Source of the DNA: Streptomyces sp. NBC_00557
GTDB taxonomy: Bacteria; Actinomycetota; Actinomycetes; Streptomycetales; Streptomycetaceae
Assembly (NCBI RefSeq): GCF_036345995.1
Contig: NZ_CP107796.1
Coordinates: 8,432,001 to 8,496,000 of the forward strand
Length of the DNA: 64,000 nucleotides
Direction of reading: 5' to 3'
Part shown: piece by piece, positions 33,724 through 43,514 of the stretch
How the letters are laid out: each line of letters opens with the position of its first letter
How positions within the stretch are numbered: position 1 is the stretch's first letter
The notes under the pieces: model-generated
Seen by the model: the letters and a program-made list of their open reading frames with translations, nothing else
Told to the model about the DNA's origin: nothing
Databases searched by the model: none
Program-made: the position numbers and the translations under genes

Positions 33724-35346
33724 TCACGTACGCTGGCTTCTCTTTTGGTGCGCGTGGGTAGGGGCCATCTCATGGACTCGTTGCACATGCCCGCTCCAGG
33801 CAACCTTGACTTTCTCCTTGGACTGCATGATCCACCGAACGGACTCATCCCACTGCGAAGAGTCGGACACGTCTCGCCTTGAGTTCGATTTGCACATCGC
33901 TATGTGAGTGATCAGGAGACGGAGCACTTGTTCACTACAGAAGTAGGATGTATGCACCAAGAGGCTCCCTTGCAAACCTCGCTCGGCGTTCATTTCCCCA
34001 CCTGACAACTCCCCCTCGAGCGCCGCAGATACTAGTAGTTCACGAGCCAGTGGGGCGGCAGATCGCAAGGCGATTGAGACTTCTTCGCGGAGTTGATTTC
34101 CAGTTTCTACTGGAAGCCCCTCTGGCATTCCATCGATTGGCAGCGGGTGCGGAGAGCAGTAGGCAAGGATTGCTTTCGGGATATCGCTTCCCTGAATAAT
34201 CCCTGTGAGCACCTCAAAGCCCTTGGAGATCACAAACGGCAACAGGATGTGATTCTTAATCCAAGTCACAGGTAAATTTCTGACAGAAGCAACTGTGCGA
34301 CTGCCAGTCAACGCTGCAATCTCCCAATGCTGGTTGGTGATGCGGATCTTTTTTACTTTCGCCCGTATTTTCGGTGAGGTCCACCACTTCTCAATAGCCG
34401 ATTGGACGGTGTGCCTAGTAAGAACTTGGCCACCCGCCAGTGCTTCGTAGTGGTCTGCCGAACAGGAGGACAGTCGCTTCAGTAGATTTATCGCTTCATC
34501 GTCTGGCGCCCACATTCCTAGCCAGCGGCCATGGAACCTATCCATCGCCCTTCTTGCGGCCAAGATGCGTTCCTTATACCCGTTAATGAGACGCCTTTTT
34601 TCATGGATGGCACCCAAAAAGAAGGCCAATAAAAACGTGAACACCCCGTAGCAGGATTCCAGGAGTGCCATGCCAGTCTTTGCGCGAAGAAGGTGGTAGA
34701 TGCTAAGGGCGAAAATCCCGGGTGTGGCCACGATGAAAGCAAATGCAGCCATGAGGAACCCGTCACCCTCCTGCGAAACTGAGAGGGAGAAACGGGGGTG
34801 GGATACTTCCTTGGGTAGAAATTGCAAGAAGGGGGTACCCAAGGTGGTCCAACTCCGCAGCCCAGGCAGTTCAAGTTCATCCTGCAGCTGACTTGCGTCC
34901 GCAGGGGATTGTCTTTGGTTGGTGGGATCTATTTTCCCTAGTACCGAGTCGCGGTTGCTGACATCTTCACGTCGTGCTAATTCGCTTGCTATCAGCGCTT
35001 CCCAGATTACCGACCCCCCATGGCTGTGACCCACGAGGTGATAGCTGCGTCCCTGCCGTTCAAGGGCGATCAGTTCTGCCAGCAACTCACTACCCGCCTT
35101 GAGGCGTTCAGTTTGTGTGTTTGCGCCACTCCACTGAAACAGGCGGGTATCGCCATTGGGCAAAGTCGTGCCGTTCGGCAAATTATGCTCAAGCCATTGC
35201 CAGACAACGCTGCCCCGCTGCCACCAGCGAGCGCCGCTCTCTGCTTTATCCTCATCGCCCGCGAAGGTTCCGTGGACCAATATGACTAAGTCTGTCTGCT
35301 CGCCTTGGCGAAGACGTCCCTTAGATGTCATGCCGTCATCATGCAT
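33724..35346 (-). CDS. Membrane-associated alpha/beta hydrolase, atypical base composition
   Basis: About 540 residues. The N-terminal hydrolase has HGTF (oxyanion loop, residue 25) and the nucleophile elbow GHSHGG (Ser near 108). Two membrane helices follow at about 196-219 and 226-246 (FAFIVATPGIFALSIYHLL; GVFTFLLAFFLGAIH), then a 290-residue C-terminal region with no motif I recognise. Codon use is clearly AT-richer than all neighbours, so the gene is a recent arrival. I chose the ATG at 35346 because GGAAG lies 5 bases before it; ATGs at 35358 and 35361 are alternatives. It may be a lipase- or phospholipase-like effector, possibly defensive or toxic, but this is speculation. Confidence 0.75.
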   Translation of the reverse strand: MHDDGMTSKGRLRQGEQTDLVILVHGTFAGDEDKAESGARWWQRGSVVWQWLEHNLPNGTTLPNGDTRLFQWSGANTQTERLKAGSELLAELIALERQGRSYHLVGHSHGGSVIWEALIASELARREDVSNRDSVLGKIDPTNQRQSPADASQLQDELELPGLRSWTTLGTPFLQFLPKEVSHPRFSLSVSQEGDGFLMAAFAFIVATPGIFALSIYHLLRAKTGMALLESCYGVFTFLLAFFLGAIHEKRRLINGYKERILAARRAMDRFHGRWLGMWAPDDEAINLLKRLSSCSADHYEALAGGQVLTRHTVQSAIEKWWTSPKIRAKVKKIRITNQHWEIAALTGSRTVASVRNLPVTWIKNHILLPFVISKGFEVLTGIIQGSDIPKAILAYCSPHPLPIDGMPEGLPVETGNQLREEVSIALRSAAPLARELLVSAALEGELSGGEMNAERGLQGSLLVHTSYFCSEQVLRLLITHIAMCKSNSRRDVSDSSQWDESVRWIMQSKEKVKVAWSGHVQRVHEMAPTHAHQKRSQRT

Positions 35347-35584
35347 CAGTGCTTCCATCATGGGAACGGGTTTCGCGCGCCCTCTGCTGAGCCAGTCCCT
35401 TGGATCCAGACCCAGTTGGGGCGCCGCACTCCGCTGGGAGGAAACACCCCAATCTTGCCGTACGGCCACCCTAGGATCCTCTGGCTATGAACGCGCCGCC
35501 GAAGCGGTCCGGAGATGAGGCGCCGATGAACGTCGTCTCCGACTAGCGCCGAACAGGGGAGGCCTCCTGCAACATCCGAGCTCC

Positions 35585-35675
35585 TGAGCGTCGGTTCATC
35601 CCGCGCCATCCGCACGCACTTGCGCCGCCGCGGCATCCCGGTTTGTCATCCCGCAGTCGGCCGACTAGATCGCCA
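35585..35675 (+). pseudogene. IS5-family transposase fragment
   Basis: SRAIRTHLRRRGIP matches the block SSRAIRKHLRKRGIR of the IS5 transposase at 54347. A frameshift leads to RFVIPQSAD, then TAG where Gln is expected. About 30 codons remain. Confidence 0.6.
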
Positions 35676-35827
35676 CCCGCCGCCTTGGCCATGGTCTTCA
35701 AGCTCGTGGAGTCCGCCCAGCAGCGGTGGCGAGCCACGAACGCCCCGCACCTCGTCGCCCTTGTCCGGCCGGAGCTCGCTTCGAACGCGGCGAGCTCGTC
35801 GAACGCCCCGAGGCTCAGGCGGCCTGA
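35676..35827 (+). pseudogene. IS256 (Mutator) transposase C-terminus
   Basis: ALAMVFKLVESAQQRWRATN and APHLVALVR, then after a one-base shift GARFERGELVERPEAQAA and TGA 35825-35827. This is the standard end of actinobacterial IS256-type transposases. It is fused directly to the IS5 piece before it. Confidence 0.75.
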
Positions 35828-36113
35828 ACTACCTCAACTGATCCACAGGTCTTGACCATTACTCCTAACGGCGTCCCGCTCGCGCCAAGGGCAGATCGCT
35901 CACTGCGGCGAGCGTCGGCTGTAAGAGTCGGCCGGACTCACTGTGCTTCGCTCGATGCGCTGGCCGGCGCCGGTCATGCCCGTTGCCGCACGATCACGGG
36001 TCGGGCACTGTCAGTGCGCTTTGCCATCATGTGCGTACGGGCTCCGGCCAGGAGCATGGCCAGGCAGGTGCCGCTTCGACGACGTGGGATACGGGGTAGG
36101 TCGGCGCGTGGGA
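35828..36113. other. Short gene-free stretch
   Basis: No gene or clear signal. It must contain the promoter of the gene at 36114. Confidence 0.35.
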
Positions 36114-36728
36114 ATGTCCAGCTGGTGGGCTGTTGGAGCACTGAGCGACGAGGATGCGGCCGAGATCGCCTCGGTCGCGCTGCCGGTGATCAGGGAGATA
36201 GGGGAACGCAGATCGGCACGGACCGCTTGGTCGCGCTGGGAGAGAGACGCGGCCCGCGGTGGCGGTGCGGTGCCGGTCTGGCGGCCCGACGGCTACAACA
36301 CCGACGCGGCACTGCATCTGTACGACTTGATCAACGCGTCGCCCTTCGACGCCTTGGACGATTCCTGTGAACTCCATGTCATGGACTTGTGGGACCGATT
36401 CGACGCGGCTGTCGAGCCGTACATCACCGCCGTGCGCAAGGACAATCCGGTGGCAGCCCTGTTCCACGGCCTGGGCCCTCAGCGAGCCCGAGTGCTGCCG
36501 GGCTGGGCGGGCGACGCGGTGCTGACCGCAGCCGAGGTCCGCTGCCGTCTGGAGGCCGTCGAGTCTGTGCTCGCCCTGCCCGGAGCGGAGCGGAAGCAGG
36601 TGCTGGCCCGTATCGACGACTGGCCGGGGGACAAGGATCCCGCCGATGTGCTGGACCGACCGCTGCAGGTGTGGCGCCAGGCCGCTACAGCGGGCCTGGG
36701 ACTGCTGTCCTCCCGGATCTGGTTCTGA
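36114..36728 (+). CDS. Hypothetical protein
   Basis: 204 residues from ATG 36114. Soluble, acidic and helical with many Trp (SSWWAVGALSDEDAAEIASV, YNTDAALHLYDLINASPFDA, GDKDPADVLDRPLQVWRQ), with good codon bias. No signal peptide and no motif I know. A longer upstream frame to 35943 is not natural in composition. Confidence 0.7.
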   Translation: MSSWWAVGALSDEDAAEIASVALPVIREIGERRSARTAWSRWERDAARGGGAVPVWRPDGYNTDAALHLYDLINASPFDALDDSCELHVMDLWDRFDAAVEPYITAVRKDNPVAALFHGLGPQRARVLPGWAGDAVLTAAEVRCRLEAVESVLALPGAERKQVLARIDDWPGDKDPADVLDRPLQVWRQAATAGLGLLSSRIWF

Positions 36729-36889
36729 GGGTGTCCTCGTGCCCGCGATCGGGCAGTCGACAGTCGGGCGCGAGGTGTAGCCCTGCTTTGGGTTCGCTGC
36801 TAACGGCTGACAGTGATTGGGCAGCTGTCTACCAGGCCACATCAGGCGATGCGTAGGTTGCTGCGCGGCAGGACACGTTGGCGGAGGCC

Positions 36890-37582
36890 TCACGGATCCG
36901 GGCGGCAGGCTGGCACGCCCAGCCACTGCGTCAACTGCAGCCCCTCCTTGTGGTATGGCGGATCGTCTTCGCACGCGATGGTGTGGAGCTGATAGTTCAA
37001 GTCGCGGCGTGCGGCGTTCGACAACGTCCAGCCCAGCGGTGCCTGGACGCCTGGGTGCACGCTTGGCTGTACTACAAAGAACCGAAAGCGCCCGTCGGCG
37101 GGACAGCCGACAGGGGTCTTGATGGCGGCGCGAGCCCGTTGAAGCGCAACCGGCGCCAGCTGGTCGTGGACCGCCCCGGCCGTGGTGAGCGGCGCCAGGA
37201 CCTCCCACGGGCGTGGGCCCAGCGTCGTCGGGGTCGTCCCCTGATAGCCGTTCGCCACGTGCACGTAGATCGGGACGACGCAAGTGTCGGGGTGTGCGGT
37301 GTTGTAGGCGCGGACGGCCGGTTCCAGTGCTTTCGTATAGAGGTCGACGAGAGACTGCGCCCCGTTGTTGTCGGAGTAGCCGCCGTCCACGATGTGTACT
37401 GGGGTCGTGGCGTCACACCCGGGCACGGCGCCTGAGGGCGAAACATAGATGAACCGGGCCGACAACAGCGCGGCGGTCTGCCTCGCCCCAACCGGCAAGG
37501 GCCGGCGCAGGTGGACCATGCGCTGGAAGGCGCCGCTGAACGCCTTCCAGATCGCCTTCGACGGCCGACTGAACCCAAGCAA
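36890..37582 (-). pseudogene. Patatin-like phospholipase, C-terminal part
   Basis: The frame gives ARFIYVSPSG, then HIVDGGYSDNNGAQSLVDLY, with the Asp-Gly of the patatin Ser/Asp dyad (DGGYSDN). The Ser-containing GxSxG N-terminal half is absent and the frame simply opens at about 37582. The C-terminus (AARRDLNYQLHTIACEDD) looks natural. So this is a 5'-truncated gene. Confidence 0.65.
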
Positions 37583-37657
37583 CCACTGGCCACCTCAACA
37601 ACCAAGATCAGCCGTTAAGTTGACACTCCCCACCCCGACGAGCGGAGGGTCTACGCG

Positions 37658-37930
37658 GTGTACCGGATCTTCGGCATCGACCTCGAGCACCAGCGCGCCT
37701 GGGTCGCACACGTCGGCGAGATGGTCCCAGGCGCCTTGGCCCCCGGCTATACACCCCGCACACCGCGAGGGCAGCGCTCACGCCCGGACAAGCCCCACCT
37801 GTACCGCTTCTGGACCGACCTGTCGCGGCTGCATTCCGCAGTGATCCAGCATTCCACCGGCGCCGGTACCTGCGTTCACCAGCTCCTCCGCAACGGACGC
37901 CTGACGGGTTCTGCGCAGCCTGCCCGGTAA
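37658..37930 (+). CDS. Small hypothetical protein
   Basis: 90 residues from GTG 37658 (VYRIFGIDLEHQRAWVAHVG, KPHLYRFWTDLSRLHSAVIQ). Codon bias is good. It could also be a fragment, since the frame is open about 20 codons upstream of the GTG. No family is known. Confidence 0.5.
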   Translation: MYRIFGIDLEHQRAWVAHVGEMVPGALAPGYTPRTPRGQRSRPDKPHLYRFWTDLSRLHSAVIQHSTGAGTCVHQLLRNGRLTGSAQPAR

Positions 37931-38475
37931 CCGAAGGGCACAGCATGAGGCCTGGGGGGTGTTTCCCTCGTCCTTCGCGCCCCTCACAGGGCGGAGGCTG
38001 CGCCCCTCCCACACGGCCGGCAGGCCCGCCCCGCACCTGCGGTGGCGGGCCCGTGTCCGCGCCGTTGCCCTGCGACGCCGCGTGCTGTTGCGCGCCTTGG
38101 CACCGCGCGCTCTACGGTCCTGGCCATGCCGGCCGGGGCCCCGTCAGGTCCGCAGCCACGCCACGGGAAGGAATCCTCCGCCGAAGCGCTGCACCGGTCC
38201 GGCCGCGGGGTCCAGCGGACCTTCACGACGTCCCATCCCCATCCCCCCGCACACAAGCAGCACGATCGGCGAAGGAACCACCCTCGCACCACGTTGCGCG
38301 CGCTGCAACCTATCTGAACAGCGTCTTTGAGTCCTGTGTCCTCGACACGGAGCGATCCGGCTCTTTGTTTCATACGGCGGCCGGGGCCTGCGCAACAACC
38401 AGCTGCCCCAGAAGGCTTATCCCCGCGGCCAACCGCATCAGGCGCCGCACCACGAACCGGAAAGAGAGAAAACGC
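37931..38475. other. Intergenic region with one hairpin
   Basis: 545 bases without a supported gene. It holds the stem-loop at 38023-38051 and, near its end, AAAGAGAG as ribosome site for the gene at 38476. Confidence 0.45.
38023..38051. terminator. GC-rich stem-loop
   Basis: GGCCCGCC at 38023-38030 pairs perfectly with GGCGGGCC at 38044-38051 around a 13-base loop. It lies 90 bases after the stop of the small gene at 37658-37930 and could terminate it. Confidence 0.4.
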
Positions 38476-38916
38476 ATGCGACCGAACGTTGTGACGAGGA
38501 CCCTCGTCAGTGCCGCCGCCATCGCCGGTATCGCCGCCGGGAGCCTGGCGGGTGCGAGCGCCAGCTTCGCAGCGGCCCCGCCGGCGGCCAAGCCCGCGAC
38601 CAGCACCGTCGTTCCCTTCGCCGTCAACAACCTGGGCCTGACCACGGCCGAGGCCAAAAACTGGCAGAGGGAGCTGAACGGCTGGGGGTACTCGCTCACG
38701 ATCGACGGGCAGTTGGGCACCGCGAGCTGGAAGGCGGCGCAGGAGGTGTTCAAGAGCAAGGGCTGGTACTCCGGCCCCATCGACGGCATCGTCGGTAGCG
38801 GGACGATCAAGGGACTGCAGCGCTATCTGAACTACTACGGCGGCTACAACCTCAAGGTCGACGGGATCGCCGGCACGCAGACCAAGGCCGCGTTCGCGGA
38901 CTACAACAACTACTAG
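38476..38916 (+). CDS. Secreted peptidoglycan-binding protein
   Basis: 146 residues with a Sec signal peptide (MRPNVVTRTLVSAAAIAGIA, cleavage near SFA-AAP). Two PG_binding_1-type repeats follow: ELNGWGYSLTIDGQLGTASW and KSKGWYSGPIDGIVGSGTIK, with a third half-repeat (NYYGGYNLKVDGIAGTQTK). There is no catalytic domain. It probably sits in the cell wall; related small Streptomyces proteins are secreted with wall amidases. Confidence 0.88.
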   Translation: MRPNVVTRTLVSAAAIAGIAAGSLAGASASFAAAPPAAKPATSTVVPFAVNNLGLTTAEAKNWQRELNGWGYSLTIDGQLGTASWKAAQEVFKSKGWYSGPIDGIVGSGTIKGLQRYLNYYGGYNLKVDGIAGTQTKAAFADYNNY

Positions 38917-39031
38917 GACACCCGACAGCCGGGGGTGACCACACCGCCGGCCGCCTGACATGAACTACTGCGAGTCCGCCTCCTGCCGAACGCGGGGGCG
39001 GGCTCGTGGCTATGCGGGCGGCGCCGGCGGT

Positions 39032-39300
39032 TCAGGTCAGGCGAGCCCACACCACCGCAGGGATAGCGCCGTCGTCCAGGAGCTCACGCTCGATGCGGTC
39101 GGAGTCCGGGTGCCGGCCCATCCCGAACAGCAGCTCCGCCTGCCGCTGCGTGACCACCAACCCCGCGGCGAGCCCGAGCGCGGCCAGGCCGCGCCCCCTC
39201 CACACGCCCGGCGGCAGGCCGGCTTCCTCCTGGTCGGGCAGTCGCCGCCAAGCCGTCAACGTTCGTGCTGCCTTGAGGTCCAGCAGCAGCAAGGAGCGGC
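39032..39300 (-). pseudogene. MobF-type conjugative relaxase, N-terminal fragment
   Basis: The minus strand reads GLPPGVWRGRGLAALGLA, VVTQRQAELLFGMGRHPDSD and RIERELLDDGAIPA, the segment just before the active Tyr/His region of TraA/MobF relaxases of actinobacterial plasmids. It is cut at both ends (about 39300 and 39050). Confidence 0.6.
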
Positions 39301-39675
39301 CGGGAGTCAGAGACGGCCGAAGGCCGCCATGCAGTGGCGGCACGGGTCCTGCCGTCGACGCCCCAGGCCGGGGCTGGTCCGGCCGCATGCCGAACCAGGG
39401 GTACGGCCCAGCGGATGGATTGCGGTCCCGGTCGCCGCCGCCCCGGATTCAGCAGGGCGCCGACGTCATGGCGCGCGGCCGAGGACAGCGGCGCGGTGCG
39501 CGCGACGAGCCGAAGGCGTCCGGCCTGGCCGTAGCGGCCGATCGGCAGGGTTGCCGGGGCACGTAGGGCACCGGTGAGCCGCCGACCGGGCTGTCCGCGC
39601 TCTCACGAGCGCGTACCGTGATCCAGCGACGCCCCGACCCGACGGGAAAGGGCGTCCACGGACGGGCCGGCGCCG
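39301..39675. other. Gene-free stretch
   Basis: About 375 bases between the relaxase fragment and the CPBP gene. Only GC-rich shadow frames were seen. Confidence 0.35.
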
Positions 39676-40599
39676 TCAGCCGGTGGCCTCGCCGGAACGT
39701 GCCGGCGTCGGCTCCGAAACCCGCCGGTCGCGGCTCAGTCTCCCGCCGCCGATGATCCAGGCGCAGATCGCGGCCAGCGGCGCGAGGGCCATCAACAGCG
39801 GTGCGACGGGGCCGGGGCCGGTCTTGTCGAGCGCGGAGCCGAGGATCAGAAAGAGCACCATATTGTTCCCCGCGTGCGCCAGACTCGGCACCCACACGCT
39901 GCCGCTGCGCTGGTACAGCCACAGCAGGATGATCTCCTGCAGCTGGAAGGAGAGGGCCCACACCAGCAACCCGACTACGACGTTCGAAAAGTCGACGTAG
40001 CCGATGAAGGCCAGCGGGAAGTGCCACACCGCCCAGATCAGGCCGGTGACGACGGCCGAGGGTGCGGTGCGGCCGGCGAACAGGCGCGGCCGCAGGTAGC
40101 CGGTCCAGCCGAACTCCTCGCCCGCGTACAGCGGGGTGAGGACCGCGGCGACGAGCATGAGCGCGAGCACGGCCCCGACTTCCTTCGGCCCCGGAATTCC
40201 ACCGGGCCCGGAGTAGTCCGGGTGCCACAGGCCCACGGCGGCCGACATGGCGAGCGTGGCACCGGCGACGAGCGGTGGCCCGACCCAGGCGACGGCGTAG
40301 AAGCGCCATGCCTGCCTGAAGCGTGGTCGCAGTCCGGCGTCGGTGAACCCCTCCCGGGTCACCCACCGGCGCACGGCGATCGCCGCGATCCCGGGCATGC
40401 AGAAGCCGGGCAGTTGCAGGAGCGGGTTGAGCGGCTCCAGGCCGAGGCCCGCCCGCGCGACCAGCAGCCACAGCCAGGTGCCGCCGAAGGAGAGGGCGAG
40501 GAACGCCGTTACGCCCTTGCGGGGCACGTCCCGGGCAGCGGCGGGTTGATGGGTCGCCGGATTCACGGCAGAGGAGTGCACGAGCGAAGTGCCTTTCAT
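39676..40599 (-). CDS. CPBP-family intramembrane glutamic protease
   Basis: 307 residues from ATG 40599, with seven or eight membrane helices. The CPBP/Abi motifs are all present: GEEFGWTGYLRPR (EExxxR-type, with W in the middle), AVWHFPLAF and SLAHAGNNMV. These proteases handle prenylated or small membrane proteins and often give immunity to bacteriocins. It is divergent from the histidine kinase gene at 40817, so the two-component pair could regulate it. Confidence 0.88.
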   Translation of the reverse strand: MKGTSLVHSSAVNPATHQPAAARDVPRKGVTAFLALSFGGTWLWLLVARAGLGLEPLNPLLQLPGFCMPGIAAIAVRRWVTREGFTDAGLRPRFRQAWRFYAVAWVGPPLVAGATLAMSAAVGLWHPDYSGPGGIPGPKEVGAVLALMLVAAVLTPLYAGEEFGWTGYLRPRLFAGRTAPSAVVTGLIWAVWHFPLAFIGYVDFSNVVVGLLVWALSFQLQEIILLWLYQRSGSVWVPSLAHAGNNMVLFLILGSALDKTGPGPVAPLLMALAPLAAICAWIIGGGRLSRDRRVSEPTPARSGEATG

Positions 40600-40816
40600 G
40601 GATACGGACCGGCGGTCCCGCGCGCACCGCAGCACGCTTCTCCCCGGGTGGGTCCCTCGGATCCACCCGGCCGGTCGATTGGGTCCCGACTGTCACATCC
40701 ACGACCCGGCGGGCACCTCCCCGGCGGGAGCGAACGTGAAATCCCCCCGCTGCGCGATGGGTTCTGGCCCCTTTGGGGGAGGCTGCCGGGCGTGGCGCCC
40801 CGCTAGCGTGGGGGCC

Positions 40817-42088
40817 GTGAGCAGATCGATTCGCCCGCTCTTCGGCGGGGCCGCGGTCCGAGCCTGGACGCATTGCGCCGTGGGTGCCCTGCTGAGCCTT
40901 CCTCCCCTTACGGCGGCGGCGCTGTGTGCGCCGCCCGCCTGGCCGGCCGCCTTGCGCATGCTGGGCTTTGCCGTCGCGTTCGTGGCTGTGGCGCTGGCCC
41001 TCGGCACCCCGGCGCTCGCCCGGCGCGGAAGTGTGCGCCTGGCCAACGGTCTGCTGGGCGCCGGCCTGCCGGCGCCCTTGCGTGAGCCGCCGTCGCGCCT
41101 CGACCGGCTACGCACCGCCGCCTGGCTGGTGCCGCACATGGTGCTGGGCGGCGTGGTGACGGCGGTGTCCTTCTGCGCGATGCTGGCCGCCGTGGCGTTC
41201 CCGTCGGTCTGGCTGGGCGGCGAGCGGCACATGGCTTTGTTCGGGCTCTCCCTGCACGTGTCAGCGGGCTGGCGCGGGGCTTGGTCGCTCGGGCTCACCG
41301 CGGTGTGCCTGGCGGTGGCACCCGGCGCGGCGCTCGGCGGGGCGGCGGCCCTGCGGCCGGTGGCGTCCGTGCTGCTCGGGCACGGGCGGCGCGAGCGGAT
41401 GGCCGCGGCAGAGGAGCGGATGGACCTGCTGGCCCGGCGCAACCTGCTGGCGCAGGAACTGCATGACTCGATCGGCCACACCCTCACGACGTCGACGATC
41501 CAGGCGGCCGTGGCGGTGGAGCTGATGGACCGTGATCCGGCGGGCGCCCGCCGGGCGCTGACCAGCATCGAGGAGACCTCGCGGGCGGCCATGGACGATC
41601 TCGACCTCGTGCTGGGGATGCTGCGCGACGAGGAACCGTCCCGTGCGCCCCGGCCCACGCTCGCCGACCTCGGCCCGCTCGTCGAGGGCCTGCGCGACAC
41701 GGGCACGGAGTTGGTGCTGGAGGTGGAGGGCGACCTCGGTCAGGTGCCGGCCACGGTGTCGCGGGAGGCCTACCGGATCGTCCAGGAGGGCCTAACCAAC
41801 GCCCTGAAGCACGGCGCCACTCGGATCCGGCTGCGCACCGCCGTGCGCGGCGGCTGGTGGGAGCTGGAACTGACCAATCCGCTGGGCGCGCAGCCGACCG
41901 AGCGGCAGCGGTCGGGCGGCCAGGGGCTGCGCGGCATCCAGGACCGCGTCCGGCTGCTGCGGGGGGAAATGCGGGCGCAGGCCGAAGCCGCGCACGGACA
42001 GACGGGGGACGCAGGGGCCCCGAACGGGACCGCCGCGATGGCCGTCTGGCGGCTCACCGTCCGGTTGCCGCTGGGGGCGCAGTCGTGA
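40817..42088 (+). CDS. Sensor histidine kinase (NarL/DesK type)
   Basis: 423 residues from GTG 40817; TAGCGT about 7 bases upstream fits a -10 box, implying a leaderless start. Four to five membrane helices come first (TAAALCAPPAWPAALRMLGF ... VCLAVAPGAALGGAAALRPV), then the HisKA_3 dimer helix with LLAQELHDSIGHTLTTSTIQ, and the ATPase domain with REAYRIVQEGLTNALKHG (N box) and SGGQGLRGIQDRV (G box). The response regulator overlaps it by 4 bases. Confidence 0.93.
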   Translation: MSRSIRPLFGGAAVRAWTHCAVGALLSLPPLTAAALCAPPAWPAALRMLGFAVAFVAVALALGTPALARRGSVRLANGLLGAGLPAPLREPPSRLDRLRTAAWLVPHMVLGGVVTAVSFCAMLAAVAFPSVWLGGERHMALFGLSLHVSAGWRGAWSLGLTAVCLAVAPGAALGGAAALRPVASVLLGHGRRERMAAAEERMDLLARRNLLAQELHDSIGHTLTTSTIQAAVAVELMDRDPAGARRALTSIEETSRAAMDDLDLVLGMLRDEEPSRAPRPTLADLGPLVEGLRDTGTELVLEVEGDLGQVPATVSREAYRIVQEGLTNALKHGATRIRLRTAVRGGWWELELTNPLGAQPTERQRSGGQGLRGIQDRVRLLRGEMRAQAEAAHGQTGDAGAPNGTAAMAVWRLTVRLPLGAQS

Positions 42089-42765
42089 CTGGCGCCGACC
42101 CCACCCAGGCCGAGACAGACCCGCCGGTGAGGGTGCTCGTCGTGGACGACGACGAGCTGACCCGCACCGGGCTGCGGACGCTGCTGTCGGCCGGCCCTGA
42201 CCTGGACGTGGTCGGCGAGGTCACCGACGGGGCCGACGTGCCCGACGCGGTGGACCGGTTACGACCGGACGTGGTGCTGATGGACGTCAGGATGCCCCGG
42301 GTGGACGGCATCGAGGCCACCCGTCGGCTGCGCGCGTTGCCCGATCCGCCCAAAGTCCTGGTGATCACCACGTTCGAGAACGACTCCTACGTCTGGGACG
42401 CGCTGCGGGCAGGCGCAGGCGGCTTCATCCGCAAGCGCGCTCCGGCCCGGCAGATCGCGCACGCCATCCGCCTGCTGGCCTTCGGCGATTCCCTGCTGTT
42501 CCCCGACGCGGTGCGCCGCATGGCCGTCGACCGTCCGGTACGGCAGGACTCCTCGGTCACGGCCGCGCTCACCGCCCGCGAGACCGAGACGCTGCGGCTG
42601 ATGGCGCGCGGTCTGTCCAACCAGGAGATCGCCGCGCGCCTGTTCGTCAGTCCCGAGACTGTGAAGACCCATGTCGGCAACGTGCTCGCCAAGTTGGGTG
42701 CGGGCAACCGCACCCAGGCGGTCGTGATGGCCTTCGAGACGGGCGTGGCCGACCCCGGGACGTGA
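42085..42765 (+). CDS. NarL/LuxR-family response regulator
   Basis: 226 residues from the GTG that overlaps the kinase stop. The receiver has VLVVDDDELTR (acidic pocket), phospho-Asp in VLMDVRMPRVDG, and the Lys in GGFIRKRAPAR. The LuxR helix-turn-helix is TARETETLRLMARGLSNQEI and SPETVKTHVGNVLAKL. Partner of the kinase at 40817. Target unknown; the divergent CPBP protease is the obvious candidate. Confidence 0.95.
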   Translation: MTGADPTQAETDPPVRVLVVDDDELTRTGLRTLLSAGPDLDVVGEVTDGADVPDAVDRLRPDVVLMDVRMPRVDGIEATRRLRALPDPPKVLVITTFENDSYVWDALRAGAGGFIRKRAPARQIAHAIRLLAFGDSLLFPDAVRRMAVDRPVRQDSSVTAALTARETETLRLMARGLSNQEIAARLFVSPETVKTHVGNVLAKLGAGNRTQAVVMAFETGVADPGT

Positions 42766-42933
42766 CCGTTCACTGCCCGGTGCGTAGCCGGCTCCTCCGC
42801 AAGGACGCCGGCCACAGGACGAGAGGGACCGGTGGTCGTTTCCTGGCTACTGAGGATGGGCAACCGTTCACCTCCGCCTGGAACGTGCCGTAGATGGCAG
42901 CCCGCCGCATCACGCCTGCCGTGAGAGGCGCCG

Positions 42934-43046
42934 TCAGCAGATGAGAGCCGCAGCGATGCCGGCGAAGGCGAGGAAGTGTTCTGCCTCGCGTTCGTAACGG
43001 CGGTGCAGACGGCGGCACCCGACCAGCCAGCTGGCCGACCAGGACA
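42934..43046 (-). pseudogene. IS5-family transposase C-terminal tip
   Basis: ASWLVGCRRLHRRYEREAEH and FLAFAGIAAALIC, TGA 42936-42934. It matches WLAGYRRLHRRYERKASHF of the element at 26548-27750. Confidence 0.75.
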
Positions 43047-43514
43047 GCCGTGGCGTCGTGGCCGCTAGTCAGGCCCATTCTGCGGCCACGACGCGAAGGA
43101 TGTCTTGCACGTCCGACCGGTCCATCACCCTTGCGGGTGAGGCGGATCGGTTCTGTGTGTCCGCGGCCGTCTGTGACGCTGGGACTTCACCAGATGTCCG
43201 CACCATGCCAGGATCCGTGTGAGCTGAGCCACGGTCCTGGTGACACTTGGACCGCAAACTTTTCACCCGAACTGCGTCTGCGCACGTCAGCCCCAACTTC
43301 CAATGTATGTACGCAATACGCAAGCAGGTTCCGTTTATGGAGAAGATCGCAGAGTCACGATTTTTGAGGGCCGCATGAGTTTCGAGCCCCGAAAAACGAC
43401 AGGGTGGTGCCTGAGAGGCCGAAGCACCTGGTCTTTCGCGTGGGCGAGTTGGCTCGCGCAGGACACCGCCGGCCTCAGCGACGAGGCCGGCGCCCGCATC
43501 TCCTGGAGGACCGT
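43047..43514. other. Gene-free stretch before the sigma-factor pseudogene
   Basis: About 470 bases with lower GC around 43230-43400. No gene is supported. The promoter of the sigma-factor pseudogene probably lay here; GGAGGA at 43505-43510 is its ribosome site. Confidence 0.4.

Noticed and set aside
37984..38961. Minus-strand frame over the peptidoglycan-binding gene
   Set aside because: Antisense of a clear secreted protein; composition is unnatural.
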